Notes: generated by a model not told the origin, from the sequence alone. A stretch of DNA of 64,000 nt from Aptenodytes patagonicus (GCF_965638725.1 NC_134960.1:23219871-23283870); one strand, 5' to 3'; shown: positions 12,770 to 26,990, counted from the first letter of the stretch. Made by a program: numbers and translations.

Positions 12770-13095
12770 AGCCTGATGGTGTCCCTTTAACAGCATAAAG
12801 ATGTTCACGTTCTCTGAAAAAACATTAGAAGTGATTTTCTTTTTTTTTTAAGGCAGGGGAGAAGTGGTCTGTAATGTGTTTGCAACATAACTTGCATAAA
12901 AATACCAAAAATATATCAAGGGTTTTCATGGGAGTTGGTATTTTTTGAGTGTAAAAGTTAATCTTTATTAGAGATGTGCCAATCTATACTGCTTTATTGT
13001 AGTGTTGTTACACTTAGGCATTTCAGTTAACTTACGAATATATACTGTAACAGTATACTTTGTACAGATTTATTTAAAATTTATTTGAAAACTGA

Positions 13096-13117
13096 AATAA
13101 AGTAGGCAGAAAATAAA
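13096..13117 (+). other. pair of AATAAA poly(A) signals in an AT-rich block
   Basis: AATAAA occurs at 13096-13101 and 13112-13117, with another at 13716-13721. They sit in an AT-rich block that also contains a perfect inverted repeat, TATACTGT-A-ACAGTATA, at 13041-13057. This is consistent with alternative 3' ends of a + strand transcript but could be chance in AT-rich DNA. Confidence 0.22.
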
Positions 13118-14099
13118 GATATTTATTTTTCATTTGACTATGTAAGAAGGTATCATTCTTTTGGTTTTAGTGCACTGGTGTTCCAAGCCTCAGAACCACT
13201 GCTTTCTCCAGCTCATAGGATGCTTTTCCGAGACTGTGGATACGTGTATGTGTACCGCTGTGTTGATAAGTAAATGCCAACGATGGAGTTCATTGCTTTT
13301 ATACATCCCAAAGAGAAGTTCTCCACCGTTCATTTTCTGTTTTCTGACCGAAAAGGCATGTGTTTGTGAACAGTGTTCACGCAAGTTCTGCCATCCCACT
13401 CTCACATCAGCTTATACCAATGCCAGGATGGGAGGATTTGCCTGCGTACCTTCCCCAAAACACCCCGGTCCGCAGTGGCATCGTCAGGGACCAGTTCAAA
13501 CGTGTGTCCTTTGGGCTTTGTGTAAAGCAAACGCAGAACAAGAAAAATATAGATGTTAAATCCATTAGAAAACAAATTCCTTATTGTACAGTAGTATGGA
13601 GATCTTTAGTCAACCTGCCATTAATAATAGATTCTTATTTTTTGAATGATCTATTTAAAAGAACAGCAAGCATTGTATTTGCTAGTAAATCTGAAGTGTT
13701 TACATGGAATTACTAAATAAATTATTTGATCTAAGATGGCTCTCATCAGTGCTGATTTTTAATGCTGGAAATTAATTTTGGCAGCTGCTTTTTCAGTTCG
13801 TGCTGTTCTTTAAACTCTTCCAAAGCAGTTTTTTTCAATGCATCCTTGTGTTTTAAATTGGGTTCTGAGGAAGACGCAAAGCATGCCTCTCCCTGCGAGG
13901 TCTGACAGGAGTGCTAGCTAACGTTTTCCAACCCGCTCCACGTCATGAGACTGCCCCTTCATATCCCAAACAACTGATTACATTGCCCAGACAGAGCAGG
14001 ATGCTCTGAACTGAAAGCCCTGCAGCAAATGGTACTGCTTAGCTGCAGTTTTCGCTCGTCTGAGTCCTGGTGCATGTATATATATAATTATTTTTTTTA

Positions 14100-17000
14100 G
14101 CAGAAAGAGCTGGGATAGAAGTAAAACATCATCCTTCAAGGTAACAAGTTGTCAAACTCAGTTCCAGCATGGCTTGGTCCTGCTTTCTGCTGTTACAAGG
14201 CTGCGGGAAAGCCCCGTGCTCCCGGCCCCATGACCCTGCTCAAGGCCCTCAGGTCTGTGGGCAGTCGCGAGAAGCTGAAGCGGACGAGCGCTTTGGATCA
14301 TCATCGAGGCAGAAGGCAAATTCGGGGGGCTTCCAACCCCTCCGAGCAGCAGAGGACCGGGGCTGCTCTCTGACGTGGGGGAGCTGGCTTGCGCGGCTCC
14401 CAAAGTACTCCGGCGCTCCTGGGGTGGAGGATGGAGTAGGTGATGCCTTGCCGTGGGGCTCCAGCCCGGCGGGGAGCGGGGTTGGAGGGGTTTCTGGCTG
14501 CAGGTGGAAAGCAGCAGGAGCGCAGTTAGTGAGAGGCTGGATGGAGAAATCCGTGTAAAAGGACCAGGCAGGAATAGCAGGCAGTCGTTGCAAATGCAGA
14601 GTCTGGCCACACTGTGTCCCCCTCTAAGCACTGCACACGCTTGTTCTTCCTTAGGCGTTCAAAACTGGGAAAAAAATGAAACCATAAATAATGCAATCTA
14701 TCCCAGTGTTTCTCATTTCCCAGGCTTTCGTGTACAGCACGCTAAGTCACCTAATGTTTAATTTAATGCTCTCAACGCTAGATCCCTGGTTAGAAAACCC
14801 ATCAAATGCTTACATTATGCACTATTTGAAATTTTTTTTGGACATGGATTTCACGCTTCATATTCAGGGCAGGATTCCTGTCCTCCCCGAGCGTGCTCAC
14901 ACCGCGGCGGCGCTGCCGGCTGCCTCGCGCTTGCGGGAGCCGTGACTCAGCTGGGGAGTGGTGAGCCCGGGCCCCGCTCCACGCACACGGCCAGCGTCTC
15001 TCCCAGCCACCCACTCCCCCTTCCCACTCCTCTCGCCCTTGCTGGTTTGGAAAGGTCCAAGATTTCCGTCCCCTGGCCCTGCGGTGCAGTCCCAGCTCTC
15101 CCCAAGCTTTTCACCCCCAGCTGCTCACCCATCACAAAACACTGCACACCACGCTGCTTCCATTGGAAATAATTCTGCTCTCCGTTTATTCTTCTGAATA
15201 ATGTATTTATAGGCATCTTTTTCTCATATGAGAGCTAGCACGTGGTTATGAGTAGTATATTCCTAGTAATTTGCTTTCTGGTTTGGGGGAAATTGAGCAC
15301 ACTGATAAAATGGCTACATTTATCTGAGTAACATCAGGAAACTTATTTGGGACAGATGTTTCTCCAAGCTGATACCTACCAGCCCTGGCCAATGGTTGGT
15401 GCTTCAGAAGAAGTTGGAAACGGCTGCTCTTCACCTTGCCGAGCCATGCAAAGCCCTTATTTTGGAAGAAAATATTTCCTCATTAGCTTTATTTCCCACC
15501 CCCACTCCCCACACTCTCTTTTTAGCATGAGGAATTACAAACATAGCTCAGGAAACGATTCAACCCACTGCTGAGCCTCACAGCTCTAACGATGCTTTAA
15601 CACGGGGGCCGGGAGAGAACAAGGTGTATGGCCCGACCCAGTCCGGGGACGTGCCCGCAGCTCCGATCCCGCTGCCTCTGGTGGCTCCTCTTCTCATTTC
15701 AATGCTTAAAACAAAAACCAAACTGAAATATCGAACAAAAGCAATGATCACTAAGTTGTGTTTTTAGTTATTGTTTGCATTTGTTTGTAACTGGTGGGGC
15801 GACACTCCAGTAACTCGGATACGGAGCATCTTGAACCGGCTTTGCCTCACGCGATGGCTTCCAACCAAAGCAATTCCTTCCGTGCTGGCTTGTTTGGCAT
15901 TGCAGAGAACCTGCCATCTTTTCTGGAAATTGGCTAAAGTAGGTTATTCAAGAAAAAAGAAGTGCCGCAAGGTGGCATTTTCTGACATAGGAAACCAGAG
16001 CAGGTACTTTTGCTGTCACCACCACCACTGCTCGCATGGAAAGGTGACTCGAAAGCCAACTGATAGCTCTGCAGTACTGCCATGTAGGTGTCTGGAGTAG
16101 AGACTGCTCTTGATTTCAAGAAATGCATAATTGCAATGAGGAGGCATAGATGTGAACTTGATCCATCTCCAAACAGCTTCCCTTTCAACCCAGCAGAGCA
16201 TGGTAACTGTAAAGACATAATTTGAATTATTTTAACCCCAGATTTGTTTCTCCAGGTCTAAAATATGGAGATGATAAAAGTGGGGAAAGAGCGGAGCTTA
16301 AAAGGGAGAGTAATACTGATGATAACATCAAATAGTTGTTCAGATGGGAAACCAACCTGATCATTTGTTGTAGCCACCCACAGGAGGGGTGGGAGAGGCT
16401 TGCCTCCTACTGTATTTCATTTTATAACTCACCCAGCGTATAAGTTGGCCTGGGAATCAAAAGCCATGGCAAAGACGGACGGTGATTTCTGCTGTCGGGC
16501 AAGGAGGAAGGTAGCGTGACTCCTGGCGAGCCACTGCTCTGCACCTCCCAGACAAGCTGGTGCACAAAGGTCTCCGGCTGTTCTGGAGTTTGACCAGGGC
16601 GTTTGGAGGCAGCTGCCTGCGACTGGGGAGATGTCAGGCAGATGCTGCCGTGGGAAGCAGCAAAAGCCTGTTAGCACTTGCACTGAGCACTCGATGCCGA
16701 TGTATGCCCAGAAGAGCTTGACCCCTGACAAGGATGCTCTGAGAGAGCAGTAAACACAGAGGGAAAGAGGAAGGGGCTGGTTTTGAACAGCAAAGCCCAG
16801 CCTAGCCCTACTGCCCCTACAACAGATGCTTGGTTTCCTTGTGCCTCCCTTCGCTCTCCCTCCCAGAAGTGTCTCCTTGAGCTAGCCTGCACCCATCGCA
16901 CCCAGGCTGCCCGGAGGAAGGAGCAAACGCTTTGAGGACTGACCAGGAGAACTGAATTGTACTAAAACTGAAAGCAGGAGATCTCCCGAAGTGCCATCTC

Positions 17001-20000
17001 CCTACCCTGCCGGGTGAGACGAACAGTAACTACGGCTGTAACCTTCACTGCAAAGCATTTCCAGTTGAAGCTGTTCACCTTGGTCATGAAAATGAACCTG
17101 CCTCAAGTGTCTCTTCCAGGAACGGCCATGGAAAAGCACCTTGTAACACTTTCCACTGCTGCACCGGCAGAGGGGCAGAATGGCCTCCCGAGGGTAACAA
17201 GAGCAGTCGGTGGCCTGACGTGGTTGCTGGGCTCCCCGTAAGCACAGGAGGAGCTGCTGCAGCCCGAGAGCAAGCAGTCCCTGGTGGTAGAGGATCTTTG
17301 AAACTTTTCTGAGTGAGGGAGATCAGATTTGTCTCCACCAGCTAGTGATGGTCATGCTCCCCCTCACTTTGCCGATCAGTAGACCTATCCCAAGATGATA
17401 CCATTCAGACGGAAGATCATGTCGCTCCTCGACAAAAATCACCTCTAGCAGCAATAGCAACAACTTTCCCTCTGGTTGGTGGTGTCCCCCCGCCTTGTAA
17501 GTGTTTGCTCTGGCTCATAGCAGATGCTGATGTCCCCAAAGACTTTGTGATCGACACGTTGCTTTGACCAGCGGCTGCAAGAAGGGAGTTTGAGAGTTTA
17601 ATGGAGGGTGAATCGGGGGGTGCTGGGGACAGATGAGCCCCCACTGCTCGTTGGGAGATCCTGTGTTTGGGCTGAGTCACGGTGATGCCTGGCAGGAGTG
17701 GCTGAGCCCGGGGCTGCACGGTGCCAGATCCGGCACCCAGGAGCATCCCTGCCTGAGCAACGGGGGGCTCGGCACCCAGGTACCTTCCAGTGCAGGGCTC
17801 TCCTCATCATGGCTCCTGTGTACCGAAAACCCCACAGACGAAACCTTTGGTGGAGGTGCGATTCAAAGGAGCTGCAGACGCACGTTTAGCCAAACACTGT
17901 GTCTAAGCACACTAAAAGTAACGTCGTGTGCAGGATGAGCGGTGAGTCCCATCATGGAGAGCAGCAGAGGTGTAGGGAATCCCTGTGCCCAGCTCTGGTG
18001 TCCTCTGGCCCTGCTTCTCCTCCTGGCCCTCCTGATGCCCCATGGCACTAAGTGCCCCTAATCCTTGCTTTTTCTGTGGTGGACTTCCCTTAGTTCGTTT
18101 TTAGCCTGCAGCTCGATGATTTCTCAGCAAGCCTCTGCTCCTCTGTGATGGAATTAGTAACAGTGGATACAGCAATAGCAAATAATTATTCAATAATTAG
18201 TAATTAGTAAACTAAATACCAGCTTAATTTACTTTACGTAGAAAATTATTATTACACTTTGTTACCCCCTTGCACACCTACTGGCAGCAAAAAATAAATT
18301 AATGGGTTTTCTATTATTTTAATAAAAGCTTGCAGCCCTTCCATAAATACCATTCAAGGTATGGCACATGTGACATACTGGGAAACGTGATGTCTTTAGT
18401 GCAGAGAGGAGAGCTGACCTGAGCATCTCTACAGGTAGAAGAGGGTTCTGGTAGCAGATGAATCTTGCATAAAACAGCGTAGAAAGAGAGAGTGGCCTGA
18501 AGATGACAGCACCGAGGACACGCCTAAGATATGTCTGAGCAAGTGATGTTGGACTGACAGTCACCCGAGACCTCGAAATTGAGAGCAGAGCCCTGCAACT
18601 CAGCGCTGTCACGTGGAAGGTGTGGGTGGGTGTTTCTACACCCTTTCTGAAGCCGGAGACGGGATGAAGCACCCCTAGAAATGACCTTTTGGTTTTAAAA
18701 ATCTGTGGCACTACCAAGGGCTAAACATTCATGAACCTAAAGACGCTTCTGAAGCACCATCATTTGGGCAATAGCAAAGTACACCTGGGAAAGGTGAGCT
18801 ACAGATGCAGCACCGAGAAGTCTCTCAGTGAGTAGAGGATCCTGTTTGGAGCCAGGACACATACCCTCGAGTCCTGCTGGTGTCACGGACAGGGGACCGC
18901 CCGTGTGCCACCTTGGGCCATGGTGTCCCTATCCAAGTGCAGACAGTGCTAGGACACAAGGATCCCTGGCACGGCCTTTACAGCCCCTGGCTGGAAGAGC
19001 AGCCCAGCCATGGCTTTTTGGGGAGTGGGAGGGATTACCCATTCCATCCTCCTGAAACAGTTGTGGACACACAGCCGTAAGATGTGGGACGGCTGGTGGG
19101 AACATCTGGCAACCACCACTGCCCATCCCAGGACATTTGTCAGTCTTAAGGCCATCAAACCTTATTGCCAATGTGTTGGCACAAACCTGGCACCTCTCTT
19201 GGTCACAGCAGGAGATGCCAAGAGGAACAAGCAGGAACTCATGGCCTGCTCTCAGACCGCTCAGCTCCCGGTGCCATTGAGCTGGGAGCACGCTGGGCAG
19301 GGTCTCCTGAGCTCTGCTGTCCTTCATGCAGACTCATTTCCTACAAGCAACATGGTCTTCTGCCCTAATTTTGCCTGTAATGGGTAGTGGGATGCCAGGT
19401 GTACGGCTTGAATAGCCAACATCTCTGAGCTTCTCAGGAGAGCCCACATGCTAACCAAGCCCCTCTGGGGAGGAGGAAATGAACCTCGGACTGGAGAACC
19501 GGTGGCCTATGTGTCTCCCAGTTGTCTAGCCCCTACAGAAAGAGAGAACTCAGTCTCCCAGGGATGGGTCAGGAAGCCAGATGAAGGATAAATTTCTAGT
19601 TCTTTCTTTTCACTTCACATCACAAATGTGCCCAGTGAGGCATCTCGTGGACTCCCTGGTGTGATGGCCCGGGTGTCCTTGGCCAGCACCCCAGCTCACC
19701 TCTAAGCCTGAGTTTGGCAGCAGACCAGTCCTGCCAGGAACACGTGCAATTCAGGTCGCTTGTCAAACGAACAAACCTGCATCAAACAGCAAATTTCAGT
19801 CTGTACCACAGCTCACTGTGAGCAGTGGCCTGGCCCTATGTGCTCACCTCTGAACCAAGCTCACCCTTGCAGCTTGTTGGAAAAGATGCAGCCTGAGCCC
19901 TGGCGATGGGCAGATAGACAGATAGACGCTGCCCGTGGAGCCAGGATCGCTGGACCTGAATGAAGGCACCCGAATCGCCGTTACTGGGTGAAGCTGGATG

Positions 20001-23000
20001 CACCCGGGCAGCTCTCAGTCTCTTAGGAGAGCGGTGCCTGAGGAAGAGGAGGAGGGGGCAGGCAGTGCAGTGACAGCCACGCTCCTTCTGGGCCCCCCTG
20101 TGGTGCAGAGCTGGGTCAGGGCCCCTGGTTCGGTCAGACCAGAACTGGCTTTTTGGCTTTTTTGCCTTTCAGTTGTGCACCCTAAGGTAATTCTGCCCAG
20201 ACAGATGCTTGAGACGAAATGGGAGTCAGTGATTCAGAAAAACGTAAACCGTCTGTTGATGCGTAACAGCAGAGACCTCTTGGATCATTCACATATGTGA
20301 GCTCTCGAAAGACCTGCTCGTTTGGGCAAAATAGTTAGCTACAATTTTTTTTAATGACACTGCTGTTTTGAAGGGAATAACTCATTGCTTCCTGTGCATG
20401 TCCAGCACATGGGCTTTGATCTCAAGTAGAATATTAATAGTAATTATTTACAGCAGAGAAATGCAGGCACGCTGCCGCCGCTCCATCAGCAGCCCGCATT
20501 TGGGGTGCTCTGGGAGCTGCCGTGCCGGAAGGGGGCACCCACTGGTGTCGGCCAAGCGCAGCAGGCTCTGCCGCGGGGCGTGCTGCCCTGCCGCCTCCAC
20601 ACACCTCTATTTCGCCAGCCATGGCTCAGCCAAACCTTTGCTCTGCACCTTTCCTTTGCCATAGCCTAAGAGGTCTACAGGGCTGTCCCAGGTCTAAGGG
20701 GACTGTCCCTCCACCAGGCTGGAGGAAGACCATTTTCCCAGGGCGCAGAGTGCAGCCCTCTTGCCACGTCCCAGCATCTAACCAAGAAGCTCAGCTACAA
20801 AATGCTTCTCTTTCTACACTAGGAAAGCTGATTTCCTGCTCAAAACAATGTGGTGGTTTTCACCTAATGTCCACACAGGAACATTTGGCTTAAATAACTT
20901 TGAAATGAGGTAAAAAGCTGGTTTTTTCCACTCGCTTTAGTAGCTAATCCTGAGCAAGCCATGTGCAAAAGCAGCGTTTCTAACCTCGGCCACTGGGTGC
21001 CCAAGGCGAATTTGGAGAGGAAAAGAAAGGAGACCTGCAAGGTGCTCAGCCTGGGTTGGGAGGTCAGAGGAAACGGAAGCGACCTGGGGCTTCAGTGCTC
21101 CGAAACATCGGAGATGGGGAAGAGATGCCCCGCGAGGCTCGGCGCGTCCTGCTTTTCGAGCCCTGACAACCTGCAGGCTTCCCTGCCCTCACCTCCGCTC
21201 CCAGCCGCACTCCTGACCGTGAGCAGCTGGATTTGGCTCTCCTGAGGTGCTTGTGTCTGGTCTGACTCTGCCTCCTTTCATCTTTTCTTTAATCCTTTTC
21301 TTTTTTATGCCTTTTAAGTCTTTTTCTCCAATTTCAGCATTTCTAAAGGATGAGTGAAGCCGACCGCTGTGTGTTCTGCTGTTAAACAGCTATTTACTAG
21401 GCACCAAACCACACTATTGTGAGTATTGAAAAAATACATATCAAAGCTTTTCAGGGCTCTAATCCAGCCGAAGCACAAAGGATCGGGGATTTCAGCAGTT
21501 CCTGGGCAGTCCTGAGCTCTTCTTCTTCCAACCGGACATACAAAGCCAATGCACGTGTGCAAAGATCCACCAAAGTTGTGTCTAAACCCAACAACATCCA
21601 AATGAAACTTCATTACCACGACATCCCTGTGGCTGGCTCCCCAACACCTCCCAGCAGGAACAGGGCCTCCCTTCTGCTTCCCAACAGTTTTTGGCTGGCA
21701 TGGAAGTTTTTCACCGGTGCTTGAAGACCACAAATGGTGCGATCGCTTCGACCCTCAACTCCCCCCCACCGAAATGGCCCCATCCCAAATGTGATGCACT
21801 TTATTTCTGCCCAGATCTTCCACCTAGCCCTAACACATTTAATGATTGTGAGATTAAATAAAATGCTCATCTATTTAAGCAATTCCCAGAGAAAAGTACA
21901 AATCCATTTACAAGATTTATGTTTAATGCAACCAGGTTCCAAGCCTGGGGAGAAGGAGGCGATAATACTTTCCTATGCAGCCTTTTAGATTAATCAACTA
22001 TAAAATACTGTGGGTTTAGTAGACTATTCTTTAGTGGTTGCACTGGTATTCACAAAAATCTTGGATTCAGCCCCTCTTTCTCCTGGCAGTCTGATATGGG
22101 AACTTTCGGGAAAATGTAGGAAAACTGTGATTTAGCAGGAGCTGCACTGGAGGACTCCGGAGCCGAGGCTCTGTCAGACTTTGCTGTAATGGTTTAACCA
22201 CTGACGTGGCTGTCCCCTCCAGCCCGTGCCATCGTGTGGCACCACAGCCACCACCACCACTCACGGCTCGCCCAGGTTTGCACACAGTGTCTGCACGCTC
22301 GTGTGCGCGCAGGGGCCGGGGCGGCCAACAGCTTGTGGTGCCAAGGCCGTGACTTCCCACGGCAGGAGAGGCACCATCTTCCCTCTTGAAGGTAAATTCC
22401 TGCAGACAATGCAATATCCCGGTGGGGCTGGATCGACCTGTCTTGTCCTCCTCTGCTCAAGCGCCATCCGAATGGCAGATATCCAGAGCTGGGGTAGGCT
22501 GTGAACACAACACATCAAGACAAGAGGGTGGGAGTGGCTGCGATGAGGGGTGGGGGTTTCTAATGGCACGTTACTTTGTGAATCAGCTTTCCCTGTTGAG
22601 TTGCTCAAGTCATCTGGGGCATCATTTGAGGGTTTCTTATATTCCCCTTCTCCAAAAACCTCTGCAGAGCCAATGCTCAAATACATATTATTTGCATGTT
22701 GGTTTTTCACATCCTTCCCTGTTGGGGGTTCCTCTCCTGGGCTTGCTCATAGGGAAGCAGGGGGTCTCTCCTAAGACCATCCCATACCTCTCGCTGCCAC
22801 CCCAGCTCGCCCTCTTCCGCAGGGTAAGACTGCTTCAGTAATCGTGACCCTCTTGCACCAATTCCCAGCAGGATTTAACTTCCTGAGGACCTGCACGGGG
22901 CTCTCCTGTGGAGCCAGGAGCAGGGGCAGGCAGTGCCAGCCATGCTGCTCCCACCAGCCTGCCCTTGTCGCTCCAGCCCCATGACAGGGCTCAGGATGGC

Positions 23001-25948
23001 TCAAGGGGGCTGGGAAAGGGCAGGGCTGCCCAGCAGTGACCCCCACGGGCCCGTTCTGCCAGCAGCGGCCAAGGAGACCCTGTAACACTGCTCTTGGCAC
23101 CCCGGTCCTGGAGAAAAGCCAAAACTACTTGGGCAGTGGGACAGCACACCCAGCACCACAGCTTTGCAGAGCAAAAGAAATCAGGGAGCCTCCAGGAAAG
23201 CTGAGATGCAACAGGACCCCCAAATTGAAAATAACCCTCTGGCTTTGCTACCAAGACTGGTGGAGGTGTCTCAGGACAAAATGGGGCCCAGCACCCAGCA
23301 TGATGTGTCAAGGACAAGACACAGGGAAGTAGAGACAAGGCACTGTCAAAAGAGACACTAATTAGTGCTAATTGCAAGCAATCAGCCAAACCTAAGAGCA
23401 TGAAGGAACGTAGTCCTGGCAAAGTAGATAGCTCCAGCTGGAGTCAGGAGGGCATTTGCTTGGCAGGTCGTGGTGGGAGAACCACAGATGGGGACCCCCA
23501 CACGGCCCCCTCACACCGTCACCCACTCTTCCCATATCCCATCCAGACAGAAGTGCCTACATGCTGCAGCAGACATGGCTCCTCACAAGCCGCTGTCCTA
23601 TGTCCCTTGGAAGCAATTCCCATAGCCAGAAGGGTTCACGTTATGCATCTTGGGAAATCCTGCTGCAAAGCCTAGGATGGGCCCCTGGTCCTCCCCGGGC
23701 TTCTGGCTACTTCAAAGGCAGGACAACCACCGGGGAGATGATCCCAGGAGATGCTGGGAGATGCCACATCGCAAAGCAAGCCTTGCTCCTGTCCTCCCAA
23801 CATCCTGGGCCCACACAGGTGAGATTCTCAGTGCACATGGGTGCTCCTGCGAGGCCTTGGGGCCCCTCTTCTCCCAGCGGGGTTAAACGCATTTTCTCCA
23901 GATATTTGAAGAAGTCACATAATAGCATTTCCAACACAGCATCTGCTTTCTGTCGTCTGCAGGCTTCTTCTCTCTAGAGACCAGATCCCCTTCAGTTCTC
24001 TGTCACCTACACCTATAGCACTTTCAGCTTTTGCTGCTTTGGCCCCAGGATCCTCAGGAAGCTCTTTGTACTCAGGGCAGATCTCCAGGCATGGCACCAA
24101 GACCTGCAGCTGCACTCTGACCCTGGCCAAATCATCACATCCCACTACTGAGCCCCAGGGTGCCTCCCTGAGACAAATGGGGGTGATGAACAGGGTGCTC
24201 TGGCTTGCTCTCAAAACGAGGATGGAAGTTTTTCTCTTTCATCCTTGTAATGTGATTCTCCATCTGCAGTACATGGCTGTCCTCACATCTGCAGACTTTT
24301 TTTGGCACCCAGATTCTCATGGGTATTGAGGAGCTCTCAGAACTGGGTTTGAAATCCTACCCAATTCCTTCCTTACCCATTCCCTGCCATTTCTCCTAGA
24401 AGACAGATAATATTTCTATCCCTGCCCAGCTCTGGAATAAAAAGCAGGGCACAGATGCACCCAGGTGAGCATCACAGCAGATGCTGAGCAAGGATCCCTG
24501 CCTGGTCTGTGACTCTTGTCTCCTCAGCACTCGTGATGAGTAGCAGACAGGACATATTCATAGCCAGCAGGATGGAGGTGTAAAAAAATCTCCTTTCCTC
24601 TGTGCCAAGCCCCGTGGGTACCACACAGGTCAAAGTCTAATGATGCACTGCTCACCTCGCCAGACTAGGCAAGGTGGAGAGCCACTGGCAGACCTCTCTG
24701 AGAAAGTCTGGAAGAAAAGTTCAATCCTCTGCGTCTTGCTAGTAAATTCCTATTCATGCATGATTTCTTAAATGCCTTTTGAGTGCTTTCCTTTGCTCTC
24801 TGTGCCAGCAATGAGTCAGGCTTGGATGTGCATTGTCAGGCAATCCAGAGCTGGCCTCTTGCTAGGAAACACCATTTGTTCAGCAAGAGCAATATTTAAG
24901 TGCCCTCTGGTGGTAATTCCCTATGTCATTGCTGGGATTTCCCCCTCTTCTTTCTGCTCAACATCCCCCTGGGATCTTTGCTGGGATATCTGCACCAGTG
25001 CCAGGACAGCTCCTGCTCTGCTACCCCCCATGCACTCACAGGCGCTTCACGTCCCTCTTCACTGCCAGGTTCTGCAGCAAAATCATCAGCACGTCCCTGA
25101 TTTCATTCCTGCTGCGGGCCAGGACAGCCCCGGGAGCTGAGCGCTTGGCCTAGTTTGCTGCCCACATGTTAGCTCATCCTCCACGGCACCGTCCAGCAGC
25201 AGAGAGCCGCCTCAGCTGAGGATGCTCAGAGTGGGTACTCTCACAGCCCCCTTCTTTCCCCACTAACATTTGTATTTCAGCCAATTTTAGTAAAAATTAG
25301 GATGTGTGAGATATCAGGGTAATTAAGTTCCCCTATGCTGCCTGAAAAGTGGTGGCCAGACAGGAGAACGAAACCTAAACTTGCTCCTCCAGTATGGAAA
25401 GACTGCAGTGAAAGCTCAACCATGGTACAAGCCCTCAGAGACACTGCAGGAAACCAGGTTTTATAACACTGCTTTTCCCAAAACTCCTTTTGCAACTGGC
25501 TGTTCCATTTAATTTCTATAAAATATCTTACAGAGCCATTAATTTTTCTTTAGAAAAAAGTATTAGAGACGCCTGCATAATATCTTCGACCGCTGTGGGG
25601 GAGAAGGGGGATATAACAGAAAATGTGTGCTATGCCCACAATGGGATTGAAATCCAGCCTGACCATTTACTTAAACATGAAACAGGCATTTTTAACCACG
25701 AGGTTGTGCCGCCCAGCTCCCCTGGCAAGGGACACGCTTACACTGGCTCTTTCTGCTCTGCTCCATGACAGGGGCAGAAATGGGGAACCGCAAAGTAAAA
25801 TGGGGAACTCCGGCAGATGTCGGAGGCATGCCGCTGGGATGCAGCATCCCAGGGGCTCCCTCCTGCTCCGGGGCAGAGGGGCACAGGGGGGGCTGCAGCC
25901 ACCGCACAGCGACCCACCAGCCTCTCCACTTGCCACCACACACGGGCC
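14100..25948. other. non-coding DNA, no supported gene
   Basis: Unique-looking sequence of mixed composition. AT-rich patches at 14690-14850, 18160-18320 and 21790-21930 contain TAAT-type words and could be regulatory. A short CpG-dense patch lies at 14880-14945. Open frames are short, found on both strands, and match nothing I recognise. No CR1 copy was found in this stretch. Confidence 0.5.
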
Positions 25949-26123
25949 GCACCCGCATGTTTAAACTGCATGGTCCAAACCCTGCACCCACGTGTTTAAA
26001 CTGCGTGGTCCAAACCCTGCACCCACGTGTTTAAACTGCGTGGTCCAAACCCTGCACCCACGTGTTTAAACTGCATGGTCCAAACCCTGCACCCACGTGT
26101 TTAAACTGCGTGGTCCAAACCCT
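25949..26123. repeat. 35-bp minisatellite, five copies
   Basis: Five head-to-tail 35-bp units start at 25949, 25984, 26019, 26054 and 26089, with only one to three differences each. Every unit holds the palindrome GTTTAAAC. Units 2-5 also hold CACGTG, an E-box recognised by bHLH factors, while unit 1 has CGCATG instead. The array therefore makes four evenly spaced E-boxes about three helical turns apart. It contains no gene; open frames across it are incidental. Confidence 0.95.
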
Positions 26124-26904
26124 TGTGCGCATCCCTCCTCTCTCACATCACTCCCTGTGGGGAAGTGGTCTCACCATGCCCCAGTGCAGCCCCCTCGGTG
26201 GCAGGGGGCCACCCAAGCCACTGCTCAGGAAGGTGCAGTCACCTTATGGGTTGCACATTACTACGGCTTGGTTTGACAGCAAAAGGAGGAGTGACCCTTC
26301 ACGTCTTGTTAAAACTCCGCTTTGCCAAGAGCTTTCATTCTGCAGGAAGGACCTGGCTGGCTGAAAGCCTTGTAAATTAGGGGCAAGGCTGACAATGCTT
26401 CATTTCTGTGTACGCTGTTCCTGGCACTCATCCGAGATGCTCACATGAAATGTGTGCGTGTGTTAAATACCAGCCCTAGGACTGTGAAATAAACTTGCCC
26501 AAAGCTGACCTCTTTAATTTGTATTTCAGCCAGCTCAACAAACAGTCTGTATCTCACAGGAGCAGCTTGGCACACAGCAGTTTTGAAAATTCAAAGTAGC
26601 TGTGTAGCTGTTTAAATATAGACTAAAGCAGATATTTAAGTACTTATCATTTCTCCTGGCCCGTACAATAAATCAGCTTATCCTGCAAACTGTCATGCAC
26701 TTAACTTTCTCTTCCCGGGGTGAGCTCAGCCCGGGTGTTCGCCGTCCAAGTGTCAGCCAGGCGATGGAGACAGGTCACATCATATGGTACCCATATGGTG
26801 AATCTCATAGTCTGACATAAGAAAGGCACGTGCGTGTCCTGGCTCAGCACCAAAAACAGCAAAGTGAGCAGCTCTGCGACTGTCCCGCCTCCAGTGCAGT
26901 CAGC

Positions 26905-26990
26905 ACAGGTTAGCAGGGAACCTCTGTAGGTCATCTGTCCACAACCTGGACACCCGGCAGCGCCTGCTCCACCAGCCTACTTTGTCCAAC
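26905..26990 (-). mobile_element. second CR1 3'-end scrap beside the larger copy
   Basis: The stretch GGTTAGCAGGGAACCTCTGT followed by AGGTCATCTGTCC (from 26908) closely matches the larger copy's GGTTGGCAGGGACCTCTGT and AGGTCGTCTGGTCC (from about 27058), in the same minus orientation. Similarity fades after about 26990. It may be an older CR1 insertion or a local duplication of the larger copy's end. The boundaries are approximate. Confidence 0.6.

Larger units (their letters stand above)
8250..14100. other. non-coding DNA with AT-rich, 3'-UTR-like blocks
   Basis: Alternating CpG-bearing patches (for example 9340-9520 and 12530-12690) and AT-rich blocks. It holds the two hairpins, the poly(A) signals and several T tracts. 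A + strand frame at 9503-9985 has a strongly hydrophobic C-terminal half (from about 9724). The T-rich base composition explains this, and I do not call it a gene. Neither PURA nor IGIP coding sequence was found here. Confidence 0.45.

Noticed and set aside
8250..14100. IGIP small secreted protein gene
   Set aside because: Expected by synteny, but no short frame matching the family peptide was found on the + strand.
26781..26797. CATATGG-TAC-CCATATG inverted repeat
   Set aside because: Only 7-bp arms; likely chance in a 64-kb window.
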